DNA of 16,196 nt from Gemmatimonadota bacterium (GCA_019348265.1 JAHWJV010000025.1:1-16196), one strand, 5' to 3'. Shown: positions 1 to 7,788, counted from the first letter of the stretch. Program-made: numbers and translations. The notes: generated from the sequence alone by a model not told the origin.

Positions 1-2
1 TC

Positions 3-458
3 GTTCTCCAGGCGGACATGGACGATCTGGTGCCGGAATATGTGCCGGCGCTCGTGGAATCGGTGATCGCGGCCGGCGCGCTGGACTGCACGGTCGTCCC
101 GATTCAGATGAAAAAAGGCCGCCCGGCACTGCGAGTGGAGGCGCTTGCGGAGGCCCGGTCGAACGAAGCGGTGCGCGGGGCGCTGTTCCGCGCGAGCACG
201 ACGATCGGAGTACGCTGGTGGCGAGTGGAACGGGAGGCGCTGCGGCGCCGTGAGGAGCAGGTGGAGTGGCGGGGACAGCCGGTTCGGGTGAAGCGGTCGC
301 TGCTGCCGGGTGGCGGCGAGCGGGCCAAGCCTGAATTCGAAGACGTGGCTCGGGCCGCTACCGCGCTGGGGATGACGCCCCTGGCCGTGTATCGAGCCAT
401 GGTGGCGGAAGGCGTCGCTGCGGAGGACGGGTCGCTCGACAAGGCCCCGCAGAACTGA
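3..458 (+). CDS. larC: LarC, nickel-pincer cofactor biosynthesis protein, C-terminal part (5' end outside window)
   Basis: LarC inserts nickel into the pyridinium dithiocarboxylate mononucleotide cofactor used by lactate racemase and related enzymes; it acts in the cytoplasm. The reading frame is open from the first base, and 151 residues are visible, ending in TGA at 456-458. Features typical of the LarC (DUF111) C-terminal domain are the stretch ADMDDLVPEYVPAL, then GALD followed by PIQMKKGRPALRV, then STTIGVRWWRVER. This is a truncation by the window edge, not a broken gene, since family members are about 400 residues long. The last 25 residues or so are a less conserved tail. No other lar gene is visible. 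The family call is firm; the exact cofactor role is inferred from the family. Confidence 0.85.
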   Translation, partial: VLQADMDDLVPEYVPALVESVIAAGALDCTVVPIQMKKGRPALRVEALAEARSNEAVRGALFRASTTIGVRWWRVEREALRRREEQVEWRGQPVRVKRSLLPGGGERAKPEFEDVARAATALGMTPLAVYRAMVAEGVAAEDGSLDKAPQN

Positions 459-508
459 GGACGCGTCCACGGAGGACGCGGAGAATTCACTCTTCTTGGA
501 GAACGACG

Positions 509-1897
509 ATGACAGCTCGCAATGGAACGATGCTGATGCTGGCGGTGGGCGTCGCCATCGGCGGATCCTTCGCCGAGGCCTCGGCACAACGCGGGCGCCA
601 GGGTGATGCGGCGGCGGGGGCGAACGTCCCGACGATCGGCCGGCAGACGGCGCAAACCCGCCGCGCGGAGCTGATGCTCCTCCAGAACAAGCCCGACTCG
701 GCGCTCGTGGCATTGCAGCCGGCTCTGACCGGCCGCGACTCGGCCAACGCGCTTGTGCGCGCTCTCGCGGCCGAAGCGCTGGCCTCGACGGGCGACGTGA
801 CGGCTGCTCAGGCGCATTTCGACGCTGCGCTCCGGCTCGCGCCGAACGGCGGCCCCGCCCTCGACGCTCGCCGCGCAGACGCATGGGCTCGTCTGTACAA
901 CGAGGGTGCCACCGTCTACGGCACCGGCGACGTCGACGCCACGATCGCTGCGTGGGAGAAGGCCAACCAGGTCGCTCCGGGGCTGCGGCACGAGGCGTAC
1001 ATGAACCTGGGCATCCTCTACACGGGTAAGCGCGACTACGAGCGCGCGGCGCAGTCGTACCAGGCCGCCCTCACTGCGATCGACAAGCCGGCGGAGGGCC
1101 TGACGCCGGAGCAGGTGCAGGAGCGCGCCGAAGCTCGCTCATCGATGGTCGAGACGCTGGGCGAGATCCTCCTCTTCAACGAGAAGTTCGCGGATGCGGA
1201 GAAGCTCTACACCGCGGAGCTGGCCAAGAACCCGACGGACGTCGGACTCCAGAGCAAGGTAGCCGCCGCGATCGCGGCGCAGCCGGGCCGTGAAGGGGAG
1301 GCCACGGCCATGTACGACCGCCTGCTGTCGCTGCCGAACCTCGCGACGACCGATTATCACGACATCGGCGTGGCGCTGTTCAGCGCGAAGAACTACCCGC
1401 GCGCCGGCGAGGCATTCGCCAAGGTGGCCGCCGCGCGCCCGAACAGCCGGGAGGCGTGGTATAATCATGCGAACGCGCTCTACGCCGCGAAGCAGTGGGC
1501 CGGGCTCACGCCGGTGGCGCAGAAGCTCGTCGTGCTCGATCCGTTGCACGAGGATTCCTGGCTGCTCCTCAAGGAAGCGCAGCGGAACGCGAACCAGAAC
1601 GACGCGGCGCTGAAGACGCTCGAGGCGGTGGAGACTTTCCCGATCAAGCTCAGCGAGCTGACGACTCGTCAGGCGGGCAACAAGCTGACGATCGCCGGCA
1701 CGGCCACCGGCAACGCGGCTGCCGCAGGGACGCCGGTGCAGCTGCGCTTCACCTTCTATGGTGCGGATGGCACGGCGGTCGGGACGCAGACCGCCACGGT
1801 CAACGCGCCCGCCAAGGACGCCACGACCCCGCTTACGGTCACGTACGAGGGCACCGCCCCGGCGGCCGGCGGCTACAAGTACGAGCTGGTGCGCTAA
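509..1897 (+). CDS. Exported TPR-repeat protein with C-terminal beta domain (tandem paralogue A)
   Basis: The 462-residue product is probably secreted or periplasmic. Residues 1-26 look like a Sec signal peptide: Arg at 4, a hydrophobic core MLMLAVGVAIGG, and likely cleavage after ASA at 26. Residues about 50-375 are helical TPR-like repeats, for example around 85-112, 125-157, 163-192, 213-243, 283-311 and 315-345. Residues about 380-462 form a beta-rich domain containing QLRFTFYGADG, which resembles FxLYD/Ig-like extracellular domains. The ATG at 509 is preceded by GGAG at 498-501, a good spacing. The protein is closely similar over its full length, apart from the N-terminus, to the product at 2089-3480. 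TPR proteins act as protein-binding scaffolds; the partner and function are unknown. Confidence 0.85.
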   Translation: MTARNGTMLMLAVGVAIGGSFAEASAQRGRQGDAAAGANVPTIGRQTAQTRRAELMLLQNKPDSALVALQPALTGRDSANALVRALAAEALASTGDVTAAQAHFDAALRLAPNGGPALDARRADAWARLYNEGATVYGTGDVDATIAAWEKANQVAPGLRHEAYMNLGILYTGKRDYERAAQSYQAALTAIDKPAEGLTPEQVQERAEARSSMVETLGEILLFNEKFADAEKLYTAELAKNPTDVGLQSKVAAAIAAQPGREGEATAMYDRLLSLPNLATTDYHDIGVALFSAKNYPRAGEAFAKVAAARPNSREAWYNHANALYAAKQWAGLTPVAQKLVVLDPLHEDSWLLLKEAQRNANQNDAALKTLEAVETFPIKLSELTTRQAGNKLTIAGTATGNAAAAGTPVQLRFTFYGADGTAVGTQTATVNAPAKDATTPLTVTYEGTAPAAGGYKYELVR

Positions 1898-1908
1898 TCC
1901 AACAGGGG

Positions 1909-1931
1909 GCCGGCGGCGTCACGTCGCCGGC
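1909..1931 (+). other. GC-rich hairpin just after TPR gene A
   Basis: GCCGGCGGCG and CGTCGCCGGC can pair over 10 bp (one G-T pair) with a 3-base loop, starting 12 bases after the stop codon at 1897. There is no T-run behind it, so it may stabilise the 3' end of the mRNA rather than terminate transcription. Confidence 0.4.
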
Positions 1932-1996
1932 ATCCCGATGGAGCGGCGGTTCGGGGCACAGAACCCGGACGCTCACCGGGACGTTGTTCCCCCGCG

Positions 1997-2024
1997 GCGG
2001 CTCCGGACCCAGGTCCGGAGCCGC
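1997..2024 (+). terminator. Perfect 12-bp hairpin between the TPR paralogues
   Basis: GCGGCTCCGGAC, loop CCAG, then the exact reverse complement GTCCGGAGCCGC. The tail is only mildly T-rich (TCATTCGTTG), so termination efficiency is uncertain. It shares a 16-base left arm, CGGCGGCTCCGGACCC, with the hairpin at 4231-4259, suggesting a genome-wide terminator family. It ends 64 bases before the start of TPR gene B. Confidence 0.55.
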
Positions 2025-2088
2025 TCATTCGTTGTGGCGACGACAGGGGCTCACCCCGGCGCAGGCACTCACTCCGTTGGAGGATACG

Positions 2089-3480
2089 ATGAGATCTAGC
2101 AGCGGGATGATGCTGATGCTGGCGGGGACCCTGAGCCTCGGCGGGTGCGCGGCGGCGGCCGCCGGAAGCGGCGCGGCCGCGCCCGCGGCGGGGCCGGGCA
2201 GGGGAGCGGCGCAGGCCGAGCGGGCGCGGGAGACCGATCTCAGCCGGCGCGCCGAGCTTTTGCTCGTGCAGGTGAAGCCGGACTCCGCGCTGCTGCTCGC
2301 GCAGCAGGGACTGCTCGCCGACTCGACCAATGCCCTGTATCACGCAATCGCGGGCGAGGCCCAGGCGACGCGCGGTGACGTCGCGGCGGCGGAGGCATCC
2401 TTCCGTACCGCCCTGCGACTCGCTCCGGGATCTCGCGAAGCCATCGAGACCCGGCGCGAGACGGCCTGGAAGCGGCTCTATAACCGGGGGATCGCCACGT
2501 ACCGCACCAACGACGTCGATGCCACGGTCGCGACCTGGGAGAAGGCCAACGCGATCCACCCGGATGCGCACCATGAGTCGTATCTCAACCTGGCGGTACT
2601 GTACACGGGCAAGGGAGATTACGACCGCGCCGTGCAGGCGTACCGCTCGGCACTGGCGGTGCTCGATAAGCCGGCGAGCGGAACCCCGACGGCCGAGGAG
2701 ATGAAGGAGCGGTCGGAGGCGCGCGCCGCGATCCGGGAGAGTCTCGGCGAGATCCTCCTCTACACCGAGAAGTATGCGGACGCGGAGAAGCTGTACCGCG
2801 ACCAGCTGGCCAGGGACAGCACGAACGTAGCGACCCGCAGCAGTCTCGCCGCCGCGATCGCCGCGCAGCCGGGGCGTGAGCCGGAGGCAGCGGCGATGTA
2901 CGATCGCCTGCTGTCCATGCGTAACCTGCGCGTGAGCGACTACCAGGACATCGGGGTCGCGCTCTTCACGGCGAAGAGCTACGCGCGGTCCGCGGAGGCG
3001 TTCGCCCGCGTCACCCAGGCGCGTCCCAACAGTCGCGAGGCGTTGTACAACCACGCGAACGCGCTGTACGCAGGCCAGCAGTGGGCGGCGCTTCTACCCG
3101 TGGCGCAGCGGCTGGTGGCGGCGGACCCGCTCTACGAGGACTCCTGGCTGATCCTGATCAAGGCGCAGCGGGAGACGGGGCGTCCGCAGCAGGCGCTCCG
3201 CTCGGCCGAGGCCATCGACGCGATGCCGATCAGGGTGAAGGACCTGACCGCGAGAGTGGCCGAAGGTCGTACCACGGTGCGCGGCACCGCGGTCGGCAAC
3301 GCGGCTCCGGCCGGGTCGCAGGTTCGTCTGCGCTTCACCTTCTACGGCGCGGACGGCGAGCAGCTCGGCGCGCCTACCACCGCCGTCACTGCGCCGGCCA
3401 AGGACGCGACGACCAGCTTCCAGGTGGTCCTGGAGAACCCCGCCACGGTGAGTGGGTATAAGTACGAAGTGGTGCGCTGA
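2089..3480 (+). CDS. TPR-repeat lipoprotein with C-terminal beta domain (tandem paralogue B)
   Basis: The 463-residue product is a likely lipoprotein. The N-terminus has Arg at 2, a hydrophobic core MMLMLAGTLSL, and a lipobox LGGC with the lipidated Cys at 20; a low-complexity Ala/Gly/Pro linker follows to about residue 45. TPR-like helical repeats span about 52-378, and the C-terminal beta domain (about 382-463) contains RLRFTFYGADG. By eye, more than half the residues match the upstream paralogue; for instance RPNSREA, YNHANALYA and AAAIAAQPGRE are shared. The ATG at 2089 follows GGAGG at 2079-2083. The same reading frame stays open far upstream, but that part overlaps gene A in another frame and lacks its features, so I chose the start with ribosome binding site and signal. 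Function is unknown; probably an envelope scaffold. Confidence 0.85.
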   Translation: MRSSSGMMLMLAGTLSLGGCAAAAAGSGAAAPAAGPGRGAAQAERARETDLSRRAELLLVQVKPDSALLLAQQGLLADSTNALYHAIAGEAQATRGDVAAAEASFRTALRLAPGSREAIETRRETAWKRLYNRGIATYRTNDVDATVATWEKANAIHPDAHHESYLNLAVLYTGKGDYDRAVQAYRSALAVLDKPASGTPTAEEMKERSEARAAIRESLGEILLYTEKYADAEKLYRDQLARDSTNVATRSSLAAAIAAQPGREPEAAAMYDRLLSMRNLRVSDYQDIGVALFTAKSYARSAEAFARVTQARPNSREALYNHANALYAGQQWAALLPVAQRLVAADPLYEDSWLILIKAQRETGRPQQALRSAEAIDAMPIRVKDLTARVAEGRTTVRGTAVGNAAPAGSQVRLRFTFYGADGEQLGAPTTAVTAPAKDATTSFQVVLENPATVSGYKYEVVR

Positions 3481-3500
3481 CGCGCGTCCCAACGGCTCGA

Positions 3501-3527
3501 GGGCGGGTACCCGGGTGGGGCCCGCCT
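3501..3527 (+). terminator. Hairpin terminator after TPR gene B
   Basis: GGCGGG at 3502-3507 pairs with CCCGCC at 3521-3526 (extended by a G-T pair), 20 bases after the stop codon. It is followed by TTCGCCGTTTTCG, a modest T-rich tail. The stem sequence differs from the hairpins at 1997 and 4231. Confidence 0.5.
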
Positions 3528-3613
3528 TCGCCGTTTTCGAACGCCGCCGGGCGCACGCTTCTTGCGACCGCGGAGGCCTCGTAAGCTCGCATTCTCCTTC
3601 CGATTCCGGCCTG

Positions 3614-4213
3614 ATGCTGCGCTGCCCGACCTGCGAGACGGAGTACGAAGGGTCGTCACCCGCATGCCCTGAATGCGGCGGAAACGACGAGGAGGTGTTC
3701 CACTGCCAGCGGTGCGCGGAGGACTATGCCGGCGGCCGCGCCTGCCCCGCGTGCGGGGCTTTGCGCGAGCCGTCGCCATGCCCGGTGCACCCGGAGCGGA
3801 TGGCCGCCGGGCGCTGCGTCGTCTGCGGCACGGCGGTCTGCGACGCTTGCACCGATTCGAGCCAGCGCGCGTTCCTGTGCGAGCAGCACCGCTCGGTCCG
3901 CGTCACCGAGGGGTGGGCCGAGGTGTACACCACCACGAGCGAGTTCGAGGCGCATCTCCTCCGGGACAATCTCCGCGCCGAGGGGATAGACGCTCAGACC
4001 TTCTCCCAGCGGGACCGCGTCTTTTCCGTAGACCTGGGCGAGCTCAGCATCGTCCGCATCCTGGTGCCGGTGTGGTGCTACGTCGAGGCGAGCGAGGTGA
4101 TCCGCGAGCACATGGACATCGGCGGAGAGGTCGCCTTCGCGTGCCCCGCGTGCGGCGAAGCGTTCGACCCCGGAACCGACCAGTGTCAATCCTGTGGCGG
4201 CGTGCTCGCCTGA
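3614..4213 (+). CDS. Multi-zinc-module protein with DUF2007-like domain
   Basis: This 199-residue protein is built mostly of zinc-binding modules. In order: a zinc ribbon with Cys 4, 7, 18, 21; a second with Cys 31, 34, 44, 47; a B-box-like module C56-x2-H59, C68-x2-C71, C76-x2-C79, C89-x2-H92; a DUF2007-like domain at about 98-165 (EVYTTTSEFEAHLLRDNL is typical of its start); and a final ribbon Cys 177, 180, 191, 194. There is no signal peptide or membrane segment, so it is likely cytoplasmic. DUF2007 is annotated as a putative signal-transducing domain; the real role is unknown. ATG at 3614 was chosen because the first zinc knuckle starts at residue 4. No good Shine-Dalgarno precedes it, and the frame is open further upstream, so the start is less certain than the family call. 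Confidence 0.8.
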   Translation: MLRCPTCETEYEGSSPACPECGGNDEEVFHCQRCAEDYAGGRACPACGALREPSPCPVHPERMAAGRCVVCGTAVCDACTDSSQRAFLCEQHRSVRVTEGWAEVYTTTSEFEAHLLRDNLRAEGIDAQTFSQRDRVFSVDLGELSIVRILVPVWCYVEASEVIREHMDIGGEVAFACPACGEAFDPGTDQCQSCGGVLA

Positions 4214-4230
4214 CTCGCGCCGTTCACCCC

Positions 4231-4259
4231 GGCGGCTCCGGACCCGGTTCGGAGCCGCC
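4231..4259 (+). terminator. Hairpin terminator between the zinc-module gene and der
   Basis: GGCGGCTCCG at 4231-4240 pairs perfectly with CGGAGCCGCC at 4250-4259, extendable by two more pairs around a 5-base loop. It begins 17 bases after the upstream stop. The 3' flank TTCACG is not a real T-run. The left arm matches that of the hairpin at 1997-2024 over 16 bases. Confidence 0.55.
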
Positions 4260-4312
4260 TTCACGCCCATGCGCCGCGTGGGCGGCCCACGAATCCGAGA
4301 GAAGACTGATCC

Positions 4313-5638
4313 GTGAAGTTACCCGTCATCGCCGTGGTCGGCCGTCCGAACGTGGGGAAGTCCACGTTCTTCAATCGGGTGGTCGGCGAGCGCCTCGCCA
4401 TCGTGGAAGACCAACCCGGCGTTACCCGCGACCGCCACTTCGCCAAGGCGGAGTGGAACGGCCGGCATTTCTACATCGTGGACACCGGCGGGATGGTCGA
4501 GGGCTCGGACGAGATGATGGACCGCCTGATTCGGGAGCAGGTGCTCGCGGCCATCGACGAGGCGGACCTGGTGGTGCACCTGGTGGACGGGCGCGCCGGG
4601 CCGAACCCACTCGATTACGCGATCGCGGAGCGGCTCCGGCGCTCCGGTCGGCCCGCGGTGCTGCTCGTCAACAAGATGGACAACCTGGGTGCGCCCACCG
4701 CACTCGGTCACCACGACTTCTGGGACCTCGGGCTGGGTGAGCCGCATCCGGTGAGCAGCCTCAGCGGCAAGGGAAGCGGCGACGTTCTGGACATCATCGT
4801 CGAGCACCTCCCGGAGAGCGACCCGGAGGACGAGCCGGACGAGATACGCGTCGCCGTGGTGGGAGTGCCCAATGTCGGCAAGTCCAGCCTGGTCAACCGG
4901 CTGCTGGGTGAGGAGCGCGTCGTCGTCTCGGAGGTGGCGGGTACGACCCGTGACGCGATCGACACGCCTATGCAGTACCAGGGGCAGCGGCTCGTCTTCG
5001 TGGACACGGCCGGTCTGCGGCGCCAGGCGCGGGTGCACGAGAGCGTCGAGTACTACAGCGGCCTGCGGACGGAGCGCGCCATCGAGAGGGCGGATGTCTG
5101 CCTGCTGATGATCGACGCGACCGAGCCGATCCATCATCAGGACCTCCGCATCGCCCAGCTCGCGTGGGACGCCGGATGCGGCCTGATCATCATCGCGAAC
5201 AAGTGGGACCTGGTCGAGAAGGAGACGATGACCGCCCCCAACTTCGAGAAGGCCCTGCACGAGAAGGCGCCCTTCCTCGAGTGGGTGCCGGTGCTCTTCA
5301 CCAGCGCAGTGACGGGGCAGCGGGTGCAGAAGGCGCTGGATCTGGTTCTCGAAGTGCAGGCGGCGCGCACCCGCCGCGTGGCCACGCATGAGGTGAACGA
5401 GGTGCTCCGGGAGCTGGTCGCGCACGCCCGCCCGCCGCACCAGCAGGGGCATCCGGTCAAGCTGTATTATGGTACACAGGTCGCGGTGAAGCCGCCCACC
5501 TTCGTGCTCTGGTCCAATATCCCGGACGCGCTCCCGCCGAGCTATCTGCGCTACCTCCAGAACGGCTTCCGCAAGGCCTGGGGCTTTCTGGGCGCACCGT
5601 TGAAGCTCAACCTGCGCCGCAGGGGGGAGGACTCGTGA
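4313..5638 (+). CDS. der: Ribosome-associated GTPase Der (EngA)
   Basis: Der is an essential GTPase with two tandem G domains that helps mature the 50S ribosomal subunit. The 441-residue product has the full layout. First G domain: P-loop GRPNVGKS at 10-17, DTGG at 57-60, NKMD at 120-123. Second G domain: GVPNVGKSS at 184-192, DTAG at 231-234, NKWD at 296-299. A KH-like C-terminal domain spans about 355-437. The acidic linker at about 168-177 (ESDPEDEPDE) is typical. The start is GTG at 4313, with GAGAGAAG at 4297-4304 as a weak ribosome binding site; the protein begins directly with the G-domain strand MKLPVIAVVG. The stop overlaps the start of plsY by four bases (GTGA), so the two are probably translationally coupled. 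Confidence 0.97.
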   Translation: MKLPVIAVVGRPNVGKSTFFNRVVGERLAIVEDQPGVTRDRHFAKAEWNGRHFYIVDTGGMVEGSDEMMDRLIREQVLAAIDEADLVVHLVDGRAGPNPLDYAIAERLRRSGRPAVLLVNKMDNLGAPTALGHHDFWDLGLGEPHPVSSLSGKGSGDVLDIIVEHLPESDPEDEPDEIRVAVVGVPNVGKSSLVNRLLGEERVVVSEVAGTTRDAIDTPMQYQGQRLVFVDTAGLRRQARVHESVEYYSGLRTERAIERADVCLLMIDATEPIHHQDLRIAQLAWDAGCGLIIIANKWDLVEKETMTAPNFEKALHEKAPFLEWVPVLFTSAVTGQRVQKALDLVLEVQAARTRRVATHEVNEVLRELVAHARPPHQQGHPVKLYYGTQVAVKPPTFVLWSNIPDALPPSYLRYLQNGFRKAWGFLGAPLKLNLRRRGEDS

Positions 5639-6267
5639 CTGCGCTGCTGCTGGTGCTCGCATCGTACCTCATCGGGTCGACGCCCACCAGCTACCTGGCG
5701 GGTCGCTGGACGCGGGGGATCGACCTGCGGGAGCATGGAAGCGGCAACCTGGGCGCGACGAACACCTTTCGGGTGCTGGGGGCAGGAATCGCGGCCCCGG
5801 TCATGGTGGTGGACGTGCTGAAGGGTTTTCTACCGACGGCTCTCTTCACCGCCTGGGACGGCGAGATCTCCTGGGCTTGGGGGCTGGCCTATGGTGCCGC
5901 GGCGATCATCGGGCACGTATTCTCAGCGTTCACGAATTTCCGCGGCGGCAAGGGAGTCGCGACGGCGGCCGGCGTCTTCATGGCGCTCGCCCCCTACGCG
6001 GTGCTCCCCGCGTTCGTGGTCTGGCTCACGGTGCTGGCGATCTGGCGGATGGTATCGCTCGCCTCGATCGTCGCCGCCGCGACGATGATCATCGCGCTGA
6101 TGCTGACGGAGCCGAGACTACCGGTGCTGCTGCTGGGAATCGGGGTGGGTGCGTTCGTCGTGTACGCGCACCGCACCAACATCCGCCGAATTCTGCGTGG
6201 GGAGGAGTATCGGTTCGGGAAGCCGCGCGTCGCGGCGGATGCCGTCGCCAGCGAGGAGGGTCCATGA
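5635..6267 (+). CDS. plsY: Acyl-phosphate:glycerol-3-phosphate acyltransferase PlsY
   Basis: PlsY is an inner-membrane enzyme that transfers the acyl group of acyl-phosphate to sn-glycerol 3-phosphate, giving lysophosphatidic acid, the first committed step of phospholipid synthesis. The 210-residue product has the three conserved loops: GSGNLGATN at 35-43, DVLKG at 60-64, and FRGGKG at 102-107, plus the C-terminal HRTNIRRIL at 179-187. Hydrophobic segments lie at about 2-22, 49-70, 80-100, 110-135 and 140-178, matching the family. The GTG start at 5635 follows a strong GGGGGGAGG (5622-5630) and overlaps the der stop. The gene overlaps gpsA by four bases. gpsA makes its substrate glycerol 3-phosphate, so the two neighbours are consecutive pathway steps. 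Confidence 0.96.
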   Translation: MTALLLVLASYLIGSTPTSYLAGRWTRGIDLREHGSGNLGATNTFRVLGAGIAAPVMVVDVLKGFLPTALFTAWDGEISWAWGLAYGAAAIIGHVFSAFTNFRGGKGVATAAGVFMALAPYAVLPAFVVWLTVLAIWRMVSLASIVAAATMIIALMLTEPRLPVLLLGIGVGAFVVYAHRTNIRRILRGEEYRFGKPRVAADAVASEEGP

Positions 6268-7277
6268 CCAACGGGCATGTGGCCGTGATCGGCGCGGGTA
6301 GCTGGGGCACGGCGCTGGGGAACCTGCTCGCCAAGAAGGGGATCGACACCGTTCTCTGGTCGTTCGAGGCGGACGTGGCGGAGGCGGTCGAGCGCGAGCA
6401 CCGCAACCCGCGCTACCTGTCCGACGTTCCTCTGGACGCGCGCCTCCGCGCCACGACCAGCATGGAGAAGGCGGCGGCGGGTGCGGGAGCTGTGGTCTCG
6501 GTGAGCCCGTCGCACGTGGTGCGCCCCGTAATGGCGCAGGTGCGGCCGCACCTGTCGAAGGACGTGCTGTTGATCAGCGCCTCCAAGGGAATCGAGTTCG
6601 ACACGCTGAAGACGATGGACGCGGTGCTGGACGAGGTCCTCCCCGGCGGCGTCGGCGAGTGCGCCACCTTCCTCTCCGGTCCGAGCTTCGCACTGGAGGT
6701 GGGCCTCGGGCAGCCGACGGCCGTGACGATCGCGTCCCGGGACGCGGACGCAGCCGTAGCGGCGCAGGACCTCTTCCAGACCGACTACTTCCGGGTGTAC
6801 ACCAACCCGGACGTTCTGGGGGTCGAGCTCGGCGGAGCCCTGAAGAACGTCATAGCGATCGCCTCGGGAACGGTGCACGGGCTCGGGTTCGGGCACAATA
6901 CGCAGGCGGCGCTGATCACTCGCGGGCTCGCGGAGATCACCAGGCTCGGCGTCGCCCTGGGGGCGGACCCGATCACCTTTTCGGGGCTCGCGGGAATGGG
7001 CGACCTGATCCTGACCTGCACCGGCGCGCTCAGCCGCAACCGTTCGGTCGGCGTGGAGCTGGGCCGTGGCCGCAGCATCGAGGAGATCCTGGCGGGGATG
7101 ACGATGGTCGCGGAGGGGGTGAAGACGGCACACGCCGCTCGGGCGCTGGCGTTGCGCGCCGGGGTCGAGATGCCGATCGTCGAGGAGGTTTACGCACTGC
7201 TCTACGAGGGGCGAAGCGCGAGGGAGGCCGTGGAGAACCTGATGCTCCGCTCCCCGAAGCCGGAGCAGTGGAGATAG
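6264..7277 (+). CDS. gpsA: Glycerol-3-phosphate dehydrogenase [NAD(P)+] GpsA
   Basis: GpsA reduces dihydroxyacetone phosphate to sn-glycerol 3-phosphate with NAD(P)H in the cytoplasm, supplying the backbone acylated by PlsY. The 337-residue length is normal. The Rossmann glycine motif GAGSWGTALG is at 10-19. SASKGIE (105-111), SGPSFALEV (138-146) and ALKNVIAIASG (192-202) are present, with the conserved catalytic Lys at 194. GFGHNTQAALITRG (208-221) and GMGDLILTCTG (244-254) are further family signatures. ATG at 6264 overlaps the plsY stop (ATGA) and is preceded by GAGGAGGG at about 6253-6260. The frame is open well upstream inside plsY, but the Rossmann strand begins right after this ATG, which fixes the start. 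Confidence 0.97.
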   Translation: MTNGHVAVIGAGSWGTALGNLLAKKGIDTVLWSFEADVAEAVEREHRNPRYLSDVPLDARLRATTSMEKAAAGAGAVVSVSPSHVVRPVMAQVRPHLSKDVLLISASKGIEFDTLKTMDAVLDEVLPGGVGECATFLSGPSFALEVGLGQPTAVTIASRDADAAVAAQDLFQTDYFRVYTNPDVLGVELGGALKNVIAIASGTVHGLGFGHNTQAALITRGLAEITRLGVALGADPITFSGLAGMGDLILTCTGALSRNRSVGVELGRGRSIEEILAGMTMVAEGVKTAHAARALALRAGVEMPIVEEVYALLYEGRSAREAVENLMLRSPKPEQWR

Positions 7278-7279
7278 CG

Positions 7280-7726
7280 ATGGCGAGACCGCCGCGCAGG
7301 CCGGAGACCACACAGCTCCCGGAGGGGCCGACTGGCCCTGCAGCGCGGGGCAGCGACTCGCACCTGCGCTACCGCAGGACGCGCCGCCGCACCTTCTACT
7401 CGATCGGCGAGGTCTGCGAGATGCTCGACCTCAAACCGCACGTCCTGCGGTACTGGGAGACGCAGTTCCCGGGGCTCTCGCCGACGAAGAATCGCGCCGG
7501 TAACCGGGTCTACCAGGCCGACGAGCTCGAGCTGATCGCCCTGATCCGGCGCCTCGTCCACGACGAGCGCTACACCATCGAGGGAGCCCGCCGGCGGCTG
7601 GAGGAGCTGGACGCGGAGGGAACCACCACCCAGCACTCCTCGCGAGCCCTGGAGCTCTCCTTTCTTCGCTCGCTCCGCGGGGAGTTGGAGGCCGTTCTGG
7701 AGCTGCTCGACCCGATGGCCCGTTGA
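7280..7726 (+). CDS. MerR-family transcriptional regulator
   Basis: The 148-residue product has an Arg/Pro-rich N-terminal tail (about 1-37), then a MerR winged-helix DNA-binding domain at about 38-108: FYSIGEVCEMLDL, HVLRYWETQFPGL and GNRVYQADELELIALIRRLV are typical, with YTIEGARRRL as the last helix. A short helical C-terminus (about 122-145, LELSFLRSLRGELEAVLELL) is a likely dimerisation coil. There is no long effector domain, and only one Cys (46), so a metal or redox sensor role is not indicated. The ATG at 7280 lies two bases after the gpsA stop, with GGAG at 7269-7272. The gene is thus the last of a der-plsY-gpsA-merR unit. Its target is unknown; the phospholipid genes beside it or the promoter overlapping its own stop codon are candidates only. 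Confidence 0.9.
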   Translation: MARPPRRPETTQLPEGPTGPAARGSDSHLRYRRTRRRTFYSIGEVCEMLDLKPHVLRYWETQFPGLSPTKNRAGNRVYQADELELIALIRRLVHDERYTIEGARRRLEELDAEGTTTQHSSRALELSFLRSLRGELEAVLELLDPMAR

Positions 7727-7751
7727 CCGTCAACCCGGCAGCGGGTACATT
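7723..7751 (+). promoter_or_regulatory. Sigma70-type promoter candidate upstream of surE
   Basis: A -35 box TTGACC (7723-7728), a 17-base spacer and a -10 box TACATT (7746-7751) match the vegetative consensus at 5 and 4 of 6 positions. It overlaps the merR stop codon. The predicted start of transcription near 7758 leaves a leader of about 105 bases before the surE ATG at 7865. Confidence 0.6.
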
Positions 7752-7788
7752 CGGAACCTCAGTAGACAGCCGGATTTGCGTCAGGGTG

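Noticed and set aside
104..991. Minus-strand frame of 295 codons over larC and TPR gene A
   Set aside because: It is a shadow of two well-supported plus-strand genes, with an Arg/Ser-rich product.
1495..2088. In-frame upstream extension of TPR gene B
   Set aside because: The frame overlaps TPR gene A on the same strand and gives an Arg/Gly-rich product. The ATG at 2089 has a ribosome binding site and a lipoprotein signal.
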